DNA of 64,000 bases from Toxonevra muliebris (taxonomy: Eukaryota; Arthropoda; Insecta; Diptera; Pallopteridae). The stretch spans positions 75,137,235-75,201,234 of the forward strand of contig OY829326.1 in assembly GCA_963691655.1 (NCBI GenBank), given 5' to 3'. Shown piece by piece: positions 42,532 through 50,609 of the stretch; position 1 is the first letter of the stretch; each line of letters starts with the position of its first letter. A program made the position numbers and the translations under genes. The notes beneath the pieces were generated by a model. It was not told the DNA's origin, made no database searches, and saw only the letters and a list, made by a program, of their open reading frames with translations.

Positions 42532-43119
42532 CTAAATAGCAGACTGCGGATCTAGTCACTAAATTTCGACAGCACTATAGTTTTCACTACCACTAAATCT
42601 TTAGTGGTAGTGGAAATAAAAACTAACTACTACTAAACCTTTAGTGGTAGTGGAAATAAAAATTAACTACCACTAAACCTTTAGTGTAGTGGGTAGTGGT
42701 AGTGGGTAGTGGTAGTGGGGTTAAATTTCCATTAATTAAGTGGTATTTGGTTTCGATTTCTACTACCACTAAACGTTTAGTGATAGTGAGATTTTATTTC
42801 CACTACCACTAAACGTTTAGTGGTAGTTAATGTTTCCTTCCACTTGATATTTATTTAAACTAACGCTAAAGGTTTAGTGACAGTGGGATTCTACTTCCAC
42901 TACCACTAAATGTTTAGTCGTAGTTGATTTTTATTTCCACTACCACTACAAGTTTAGTGGTAGTTGATTTTTATTTCCACTACCACTACAGGTTTAGTGG
43001 TAGTAAAATTTGATACCCACTACCACTAAACGTTTAGTGGTAATGGAGCCTTACTCTTATTAGCACTAAAAGTAGTGAAGAGCGAAATTTATTCACAAAA
43101 TCTCCAGTCTGCTAAATAG
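42532..43119. mobile_element. Palindrome-array MITE, complete copy with 8-bp target duplication
   Basis: The element 42540-43111 starts CAGACTG and ends CAGTCTG. The terminal 30 bp are complementary with several mismatches, and CTAAATAG flanks both sides (42532-42539, 43112-43119). The interior is a tandem array of units built on the palindrome ACTACCACTAAACGTTTAGTGGTAGT with short TTTATTTCC/GGAAATAAA spacers, about ten half-units. An 8-bp duplication with CAG ends suggests a hAT-mobilised element. A second copy lies at 16540-16882. Confidence 0.88.
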
Positions 43120-43629
43120 TCCAGTCATTATAAAGATTTTCATCATCACCCACTAACAATTACTGAAGAAAAATCTCTAATAAGAATTATTATAAACTTT
43201 TGGTGGATTTTTTTTTTCGACTGGATTAAAAGAAGTTTCATTTAAAAAATGTGATGAATGAAAAATCTATTTTTTACTGTATGTATTGACTTTGGCTTCG
43301 GTTAAATTTGTCGGATTATAAATGAGGGATAATCATTAATCTGCTGTGAAGAGTTAAGCAAATATAATTGAATATGGCTATTCACTTTGTATATTTATTG
43401 ATTCAGATCTGGTTTTTTAATTTTAATGTTGTGAAACAATGTTTGGAATCCATAGAAGATTACTTGTTATTTAGTAATTAATCTCATGTTTGCCAAACTA
43501 ATTTTTATCACTTTCCTTTAAAACCGTAACCAGAACGAACCTTAACCCTAGTAAATGTTGAAGAACGATACCGGAACCGGGAAAACCGAAACCGGAGCGA
43601 TATATTTATTCGGTTTCATTCCATTCTTA
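43120..43629. other. Intergenic DNA, no gene
   Basis: The first 27 bases (to 43146) repeat the flanks of the 12134-12738 element. A CCGGAACCGGGAAAACCGAA block (43572-43591) with an inverted CGGTTTC at 43611 is the only GC-rich spot. No coding region. Confidence 0.45.
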
Positions 43630-43803
43630 CTACTAAAGGCTTAATTATGCAAATGTAACGCAACGTAATGTAGAAATCTATCGAAGATAAGATTCTACGT
43701 GTGAGTAATCACTTACACACACTGCCTATATCACCGAACTAAGACGTGCCACTTGTCAACGATACGAGAGCTACATTACATTTGCATAACCAAGCCTTTG
43801 TAG
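43630..43803. mobile_element. 174-bp MITE-like inverted repeat
   Basis: The left arm CTACTAAAGGCTTAATTATG then CAAATGTAA is complementary, with a few mismatches, to the right arm TTACATTTGCATAACCAAGC then CTTTGTAG ending at 43803. The GTAATGTAG word (43675-43683) and its partner CTACATTAC (43771-43779) extend the arms to about 50 bp. No target duplication resolved. Confidence 0.7.
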
Positions 43804-44310
43804 TCTCCTTATATGCTGTATCTTCGAAAATTAAATTGAATACGTCAATTAAACTAAAAAAAAAACTAATTTGGACTTTATGATTTATGCTTTGCACGTC
43901 CACGATATGCACTTGCCATCATTGATCTCGAGTTGTAGGTAGTAATGACCCCATAAACAATTGTATGTATGCAAACATCAAAATTAAAAATGTTTTCTAT
44001 TCTCTTCTTCATACAAAATGCATCAAATATATATAAACAATCATTAATCCCACATGCACGGATATCCTGCACCGGCATTAGCAGTCATGCTCGAACGTGC
44101 TCACTGTGTATGAACGTAAACGTAAAACTTATAACAATTATATCAACTCTGTTGCATAATTCAGCCACGGTTGTACCAATTTGCTCCAAAATTCTTTCTT
44201 TAAGTCATATGAAATTTTCTGCAGTATACTTTTTGGCATACGATTTTATAAATTAGAAAAATTTTTATCGAAGAATATACATAGAGTTAACCGAAAAATT
44301 TGTTAAAAAT

Positions 44311-44402
44311 ATGTTGAAGTCTGAAATGCAACACCAATTTTGGATAACGAAAAAAACCGTTCAAAGAAAATTAGGCTCAAAAGAAGATGAGCATATTGAA
44401 GC
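44311..44402 (+). CDS. ICA69 coding exon 1
   Basis: Encodes MLKSEMQHQFWITKKTVQ and RKLGSKEDEHIEA (last codon split). Donor GAAGC|GTATGT. Upstream 5'UTR boundaries are not seen. Confidence 0.85.
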
Positions 44403-47400
44403 GTATGTATCTATTCACTTATCGTCGCAATATCTATAGATTATTCAAACTAAACTTTCCTAAACTTTTTGTGTGCTTTTTTTTGTTTGCATTATGGCTA
44501 GATCAGATCGGACGCTGAACTTGATGGAAAAATTGAAGTTTTTAGATCCATTTCAGACACCAGCTACGACTTGGAAAAAATTATTGACCAATATCAGGAA
44601 CGTCTGTGTATTCTCTCGCAAGAAGAATGTGTGTTTGGTCGCTTTCTGAAAGAGGTTGGAAAGCGTAGTAAGACAACCGGATTAAGTATTTCAAATACTG
44701 GAAAAGCTGTGTCATACAGTGGCCAACAGCGGATGTGTGTGAGGGTACCTTTACTTAGATTGCAGCATGAAGTTGAAGTTTTTCGTTGTCGCGCTGTTCG
44801 CGACACTCAAGTTACTCTTCAATGCATGGAGAAAGAGCGCACCGAATACAGAGCCGCTCTGTCTTGGATGAAATCGGCCAGTACAGAATTAGATCCTGAC
44901 ACTGGAAAAGGATTAGATAAATTCCGTACCGCCCAGTCACATGTTCGTGTTGCCAAGCAAAACTTTGATAGCATTTCTATGGATACAATGCAGAAGGTGG
45001 GTTCACTGAGCTCATAAATTATATTACAAATAGAAAAAGTGGTCGTAGAGCAATAACATTTTACGCATAGAATTTTAGGAACAGTTAAAAATGGCGTAAT
45101 CCGACAATAGAAACCAAAATATTGATTGCAAAACTTTTGTTCTACATAAGAGAGAACAACAAAATTTGGATATTTGATTATGCTTCTACTGATGCTTGGT
45201 TTCTAAAATAATAACTTACATCTCCATTTTTCTAAAATTTACTAAAAAGAAGCGTTTGACTAAAGTTGTTGTGGATATGTAGAAAATATTGAATAACTAA
45301 AACAAAGAAATACAGACACATAAGGTATGTTTTTATCTAGTAATCCAGCATCAACATTTCGATTTGGTCTGTAAACAGATTCAACTACAACTTTGTTTCT
45401 ACACCCAGCGAAAGAACTATAAAAGCTCGATAGTTTTTTGCGATTAACAAAAAGTTTATAAAGATTTTAAAGTTTTATTTTCATTATATTATTTTCTTCT
45501 AAACATAAAACACAGTAAATTTAAAAGTTAAAACAATAATTTTACCTTACTTTTTTAAAACAGAAAATATAAAAAATTAAAAAGAAATATGAAATGATTA
45601 TAAAGATACTTTACTATATGTAACTATTAGACCGCAGCATTGCCTCTTCCAGAAGATTATCAAAAACTTTGTTATCATAATTTTTATTCTGCTCTAGCAA
45701 ATGACTGAGCACATCTGCTTTCCAACGATCAATCTCAAATATACTCTTCCATGTAGAAGACTCATTTAGTTTGCTGGTCATCGGTGGAACTTCGACTGGA
45801 ATTGAACAATTGTAGTGACTTTTGGAAGCCATTTGAATTGTATTCCGTGGGATTTCGTGCATGCTACGACACACGGCACACTGGAACTCAATAAATAGAT
45901 TTAAATTACCGGCTTTGGGAAAGTAACGTGTCGTAATTTCGTGAATTAGGCGTTTATTTGTTATCGGCTCAATTTGATTGTATTTATGCCTTAAGTAGGT
46001 ATTGTATTCGACATCGTTGTTGTCAAGTTTATGTAAAAATGCTGCCAAATATTGGGGGCTAGCAAAGTCAGAAATATGTATACTGGATTTTTCATGGGGC
46101 TCCCAATCTCGAACTGATGGTGAACCAAAAACTATTGGTATTGCGCCAATCACTAATGGCCTCCAAAATTTTTCAGTTATATAATCATCACAAACAGCAT
46201 TTTCATATGATATTATAAACTTATAACGTCCCAAAAATCGATACAATTCAGGTGAAGTTAAGTGATTCAAATAATCATCATTTAATTCGCTGGGCATATC
46301 ACGATTATGTAAGCATTTTCCATACGAATCGATTCGAATGTATTTCATCAGTTCTCGCACATACTCATCCCGACCAGACATGGTGGAACAATCTGATTGT
46401 ATGAATACGACCGGTGCCAACGAAGGGCGCAACTTCGATTTCTTCGCAATCGGTACAAGATATATTTGACTAGTGAGGTGCCTGGGCTCAACGAGATGAA
46501 GTGTCGTCAGAGGAAAATTGCTATGGCGGCTAAAAGTTGAGGTGAAGTTAAAATTACGCAGAATATTTTCAAACAATAGAAACGGCACATTACGAGGCGA
46601 CTCTTCATGCAGGAGTGCCCATATTTGATTGGGCTGTCGTGGAATAGGCATTTCATCGTATTCAATCAAGGAACCATAGAAGAGTACTGCCTTCGCTTCC
46701 GGTAGCATTTTGTGATTAGCTGTAAAATAGCACATATGATCTCCTCCACAATTGCGCGTCTCTTCTTTAGGGAAAAAACCGCTATTTACCCACCAGAGCA
46801 CAACACTCGGCAAAACATGGTGTTTTGTGTTATTAATTTGATAATTCCAATGCCTGGCGAGCGCAAAAATTATACATAGTCCTAATATTATAATGAGCGG
46901 ACCTTTTCGCTGGGAGCACAGCACTCGCGTTTTAAAGCTTCTTATATAATTTGCTGCCATTGTAACAACTACTGACTTGCTACTGGTGCGAAAAATGTTT
47001 TTACTTTCCATGATTCTGTGTTTGTGATTTTCTTATCGTTTTTTTATTTTTTTATTTTCTTTTGCTTGGTGCATTTCTGCGCCGCCTCGGGTCGTTCAAT
47101 TTTGATTTATAAGCTGTTTTACTAAAAATTCCTACTTATATGAGTCGATTTCTTTTTATATCAGTAAAGGGGGAAAAACAAAGTAATCTACTTTATTTTA
47201 TATTCGTCGTTCAACTGCCAAAACTACGACTACGTATGTATAAGCAAAATTCGGTTTTAGCGAAATGCTCGGTCACAATTACTACTACTATTTATATTTT
47301 AAAATTATATTTATGCGAACTATCCTTTAACTTTTATTTTCTGATGTAGGTCGCATTACTGCAAGCTGCGCGATGTAATATGTTCTCACATGCATTGGTG

Positions 47401-48872
47401 TCGTATTTGACGGAATTAAAACAATTCGCACAGAAAACTGCGAGCACATTTGAGATCATTTCAAAATCTTTGATACAAAAGCCAAAATACGATTTTTGTG
47501 TGCTAAAAGATCTCACTCAAGATGAAGGAGATCCTAATGGTAAAATAAAAGAAATCATTGCAGTCGATAAGGACCAATCGCTGTTTTTTGCGGTAAGTAA
47601 ATCTATATTTTGCAATTGACCAAAGCAATTTATTTATTTATTTATTCATTCATTAGTAATACAAAAGCCCAATAGGCCAAAAAATATATTACATAGCAAG
47701 TATGTGCGAAACTTAAATTAAAATATGAACATTTGAAATTTCTTTCCACAAATTGTCTTAGATTAGATTCAGTAGAGAGCGAAATCTGGTCTCATAGTCA
47801 CCGAGACCTCAACTGGTCTTTTGATTACAAATTGCCTATGAGTTCTAAGTTCGTTAAGAACCCTGAAACCTTGGGAAATTTACCCGGAATTTCTGGAGGT
47901 TCTAGGTGATTATTTCCTATGCACCAAAGACGGATCCATATTAAACAATTACAGTGACACCGTAAGTGTTCTGCTGTCTCCTCTTCTTTGTTACATAACC
48001 TACAAAAGTCGCTCTGACTTATTTTCTTGTAATACATTATACAATGACCAGTAAGGAAGCTTGTGACAATGTGAATGAATTTTCTTGTTAATCCCAGAAT
48101 TTATACAGTGAATAATTCGATTCTCATAAGTTTCGATATTCTTTGACCTTTTTTTAATGATAAAGAAGAGCAGTATTTAAATATAAATATATATTATTCC
48201 ATTTTTTGTTTGATTTTTTAGTCATAACTTTTCACTATTAGTCAGATTGAATTTTACCCAACACTGATTACAACTCAACTTCAGTTGAAGTTGTGCTACA
48301 CATAATGGCATAAAACCCACACATAATTTATTGTTCTAGCTTCTGCTTAATAATTGAATAAATAAATAAATACAAGAAAATAACATTCCTGCAAAAATTG
48401 ATCAAGCCTTAAACAAAAATTAAAATACTTCTTCACTTCTTTCGTTTATTTACAGGATGAATATGTCGACGAACAACAGCAGCAGCAGCAAAAGAATGAA
48501 GAAAAATCTAGAATACTTCCAAAAGAAGAAAATGTTGATAAAATTTTGATCGAAATAACTCAACAAGAGGAAATAATGACACAAATCGATTCCATCCACA
48601 CAGATACGGATGAAATGTCAAACTTTTGGTCGCCCTTTTTGAGTCATACTCCATGCCTTGAAAAATACAATTCAGCCTCAGAACAAAACACAACTGAAAA
48701 AATTGGCGAAAAGTCTGTAAACAATAAACAAAATAAAGATAGTCATCAAAATTCGAAATCAGCAAAATCAAATCCATGGATAGATCTTTTTGCGGAATTG
48801 GACCCTTTAGCTAACCCAGAAGCATTCGATTTGAAGCTCAATGGCGGACGTAACAATTTTCAACAAACTTAA
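44311..48872 (+). CDS. ICA69, BAR/arfaptin-homology protein (whole gene, 4 coding exons)
   Basis: Islet cell autoantigen 69 family: a curved BAR (AH)-domain protein acting on Golgi/secretory-granule membranes with PICK1 and Rab2, needed for dense-core vesicle and synaptic receptor trafficking. Exons 44311-44402, 44507-44996, 47350-47592 and 48456-48872 join in phase to 413 codons plus stop. The N-terminus MQHQFWITKKTVQRKLGSKE and SDAELDGKIEVFRSISDT leads into the AH domain (about 30-245; FGRFLKEVGKRSKTTGLSIS, QMFSHALVSYL-like block). The C-terminal ICA69 region has a Gln run and ends with NFWSPFLS and NPWIDLFAELDPLANPEAFD. The first ATG at 44311 adds five residues before MQHQ; either may be used. 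Intron 2 contains a fucosyltransferase gene on the other strand. DNAJC2 follows in convergent orientation, a pairing I recall from Drosophila (CG10566 next to CG10565). Confidence 0.92.
44507..44996 (+). CDS. ICA69 coding exon 2 (AH/BAR domain)
   Basis: The acceptor used is GATCAG|ATCGGAC (44506). The nearer upstream CTAG would break the frame. Encodes SDAELDGKIEV through QNFDSISMDTMQK, the bulk of the arfaptin-homology helices. Donor CAGAAG|GTGGGT. Confidence 0.92.
44997..45613. other. ICA69 intron 2, left of the nested gene
   Basis: AT-rich; probably holds the 3'UTR of the nested minus-strand fucosyltransferase. TTTATT at 45474-45479 (AATAAA on the minus strand) is 135 nt past its stop. 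Nothing else recognised. Confidence 0.5.
45614..47011 (-). CDS. FUT10/11-type alpha-fucosyltransferase, intronless, nested in ICA69
   Basis: GT10-family GDP-fucose transferase, 465 residues. A short cytosolic tail and one membrane anchor (about 38-53, GPLIIILGLCIIFALA) make it a type II ER/Golgi protein. The catalytic signature is YENAVCDDYITEKFWRPLVI followed by GAIPIVFGSPSVRDW. These blocks, and the SIHISDFASPQYLAAFLHKL continuation, match FUT10/FUT11 (FucTB in Drosophila) better than core alpha-1,3-fucosyltransferases. The vertebrate relatives have been described as protein O-fucosyltransferases acting on EMI domains. A C-terminal Cys-rich piece (CAVCRSMHEIP) is family-typical. One uninterrupted frame; the start is the first Met, preceded by an AT-rich leader. 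Antisense to ICA69 and wholly inside its 2.35-kb intron. Confidence 0.9.
   Translation of the reverse strand: MESKNIFRTSSKSVVVTMAANYIRSFKTRVLCSQRKGPLIIILGLCIIFALARHWNYQINNTKHHVLPSVVLWWVNSGFFPKEETRNCGGDHMCYFTANHKMLPEAKAVLFYGSLIEYDEMPIPRQPNQIWALLHEESPRNVPFLLFENILRNFNFTSTFSRHSNFPLTTLHLVEPRHLTSQIYLVPIAKKSKLRPSLAPVVFIQSDCSTMSGRDEYVRELMKYIRIDSYGKCLHNRDMPSELNDDYLNHLTSPELYRFLGRYKFIISYENAVCDDYITEKFWRPLVIGAIPIVFGSPSVRDWEPHEKSSIHISDFASPQYLAAFLHKLDNNDVEYNTYLRHKYNQIEPITNKRLIHEITTRYFPKAGNLNLFIEFQCAVCRSMHEIPRNTIQMASKSHYNCSIPVEVPPMTSKLNESSTWKSIFEIDRWKADVLSHLLEQNKNYDNKVFDNLLEEAMLRSNSYI
47012..47349. other. ICA69 intron 2, right of the nested gene
   Basis: Should include the fucosyltransferase promoter/5'UTR on the minus strand and the ICA69 acceptor (TTTCTGATGTAG). 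No TATA box or other element is recognisable. Confidence 0.45.
47350..47592 (+). CDS. ICA69 coding exon 3
   Basis: Acceptor CTGATGTAG|GTCGCA, donor TTTGCG|GTAAGT; 81 codons, phase 0 both sides. Encodes VALLQAARCNMFSHALVSYL then LTELKQFAQKTASTFE, the last AH-domain helix, and the start of the C-terminal region. Confidence 0.92.
47627..48110 (-). mobile_element. 5'-truncated non-LTR retrotransposon, 3' end
   Basis: The minus strand reads FIHIVTSFLTGHC, then DFCRLCNKEEETAEHLRCHC, then PPEIPGKF and SGFLTNLEL. This is the C-terminal Cys/His tail after the RNase H region in I/LOA-type elements. It ends in an A-rich tail, (AATA)n, at 47627-47655. It is inserted in ICA69 intron 3 antisense to the gene. 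No target duplication was settled. Confidence 0.8.
48111..48455 (+). other. ICA69 intron 3, 3' part
   Basis: AT-rich; a second AATAAATAAATAAATAC tail-like run lies at 48354-48372. No exon before the acceptor TTTACAG (48455). Confidence 0.5.
48456..48872 (+). CDS. ICA69 coding exon 4 and stop
   Basis: Acceptor TTTACAG|GATGAA, stop TAA. Encodes DEYVDEQQQQQQKNEEK and ends NPEAFDLKLNGGRNNFQQT. The Gln run is CAA/CAG-coded and could be length-variable. Confidence 0.92.
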   Translation, partial: DEYVDEQQQQQQKNEEKSRILPKEENVDKILIEITQQEEIMTQIDSIHTDTDEMSNFWSPFLSHTPCLEKYNSASEQNTTEKIGEKSVNNKQNKDSHQNSKSAKSNPWIDLFAELDPLANPEAFDLKLNGGRNNFQQT

Positions 48873-49094
48873 AATACAAATCATGTACTGCGTTTAATAA
48901 TGTAACAAAGCATCTACTGTTTTAAAGTTCAAATATCATTTGCAAAAAAGCATTAGCATTACTTGTTTTTTGTATCTATTGTTTTTTTTTTGCTCGTTTG
49001 CTTTTACTCGTATTGTAGTACGTACTCGTACACTATGGTTTTTACTGGAATAGAAAAAGAAGTCATTGCGCTAATATTTTTGAACGTTTAAATG

Positions 49095-49108
49095 TTTATT
49101 TAAATAAA
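49095..49108. terminator. Back-to-back poly(A) signals of ICA69 and DNAJC2
   Basis: AATAAA on the plus strand is at 49103-49108. TTTATT at 49095-49100 is AATAAA for the minus strand. The stops of the two genes are 277 bp apart (48872 and 49150), so the 3'UTRs probably overlap. Confidence 0.6.
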
Positions 49109-49149
49109 ATTTATGGAGAAATATTTAAAAGAAATGTACTTGGTGGTAA

Positions 49150-50609
49150 TCATTTAACAGCTTGTTGAGCTTCTTTTTTTGAATTTACTAACTCCACCAA
49201 ATCTTTAACTCTTCGCAGACAATCCTTTTTGCTTCTGTTCGGGATGCACTGTGAAATACGTTCCCAGCGATCAGGTGTAGGTGTAGGGTACGTCTTGATG
49301 GCTTGCTCTAGAAGAGCTTGTTCCTCCTTGGTCCACGCTTTAGGTGGAGCGGATTGTTTGCTATTGGGCTTAGTTGTGTTTGTGTTATCACCATTCGAAT
49401 TCAGCGCTACCCCGTTTTCTTTAATGTTGTCGCCAACAATTGATTCCTCATTGTTGACAGTAATATCTGAGCAAGTTTGCACATCTCTTTTTGATTTCTC
49501 AAAACTCTCGAATGCACCTTCATTGGCTTGCGCTTTGAGTGAACTTTTGGAGAAGTCACTATTTTGCAAAGCTTTCGCTTTATTTAAAACATCACGTGCT
49601 GTTATATTAACACCCGTTGTAGAATGCTGATTAATAAACGAGGATATAACGTCCCAGCGTTGGAGAGTTCCTGCTGGAAATAAGTTGACTGCTTTGATAA
49701 GTAATTGTACGTTTTCATTGCTCCATAGTTCAGCTTTTTTCACTTCTTTTACATCAGCTTTTGCTGCATTCTTCTTTTGAGCCAATTGATTTAACTCCTC
49801 TTGTTCTGCCTGTATCTTTTTATCGGCAGTTTTAAGAGCAATAAAGAATGCATCTTTTCCTAATTTTTCAAGCTGTTTATTCAAGTCCTGAAGTTCGACT
49901 AAATTAAATATTTCACATATCCTTTCAACTCCTTCCATGTTTTTCAACATGTCTTTATCATTATTTCCAAAATATTTGCATTCTTTTGCCTTGTCGCGAA
50001 GAGTTTTCCTTTCTTTCTTCAAAACTTTCTTCATTTGTTCCTTTTCTATGCGTATTTGTTCAATTCGCTTCTGTTCGGCCTTATCCGCGCGCTCCTTAGC
50101 CAGCTGAGTCTCTCTTAGCGCACGCTCTTGCTCTGCCTTCTGCGCTTGAGCTGCATCCATTTTTGCACGTTTCGCAGCTAGTTTTTTTTCTTTCTCTTCG
50201 TTCTTGAATTTAAGAATGCGCTTGTCATTATTGTAAGCAAGGTCAACAAGTGCACGAATTCGCATCATTTCTTCTTTTTTACGTTTAATCCTGGCAACTT
50301 TGTTCTCTTTTTCAATCCAACGCCGTTCATCACGATCTTGACCTTTTTCTTTGTCTTCTTCATCTAGATAGCTAAATTCTCTCCACGATTTGAAGTCATA
50401 CCAAAAACTATAAAATTGCTCAACATCTTCGCGCTTAGAATTCTCATCTCCAAACGGAGGTACGTGCTTCTTTTCGCTCCAGCGCGCATTCAAATTGAAA
50501 TACTTGTTGAACGATTCGTAGAAATTCGATTCGATATCAGTCTGAGAAGGAAATGCGTCATCAAATTCGGGATCAACGGAATCATATGCTCTCCGTGCTT
50601 TTGGGGTGC
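49150..50609 (-). CDS. DNAJC2 exon 3
   Basis: Minus-strand acceptor TTTTCAG|GCACCC at 50610. It continues the codon G|GC and reads [17 protein letters not shown] into the Met at 50493 and beyond. Holds the zuotin homology domain, charged helix and both SANT domains. Stop TAA at 49150-49152. Confidence 0.94.

Noticed and set aside
42560..43100. CRISPR-like array
   Set aside because: Units are palindromic halves with short, similar spacers in a metazoan transposon; there are no unique spacers and no cas genes.
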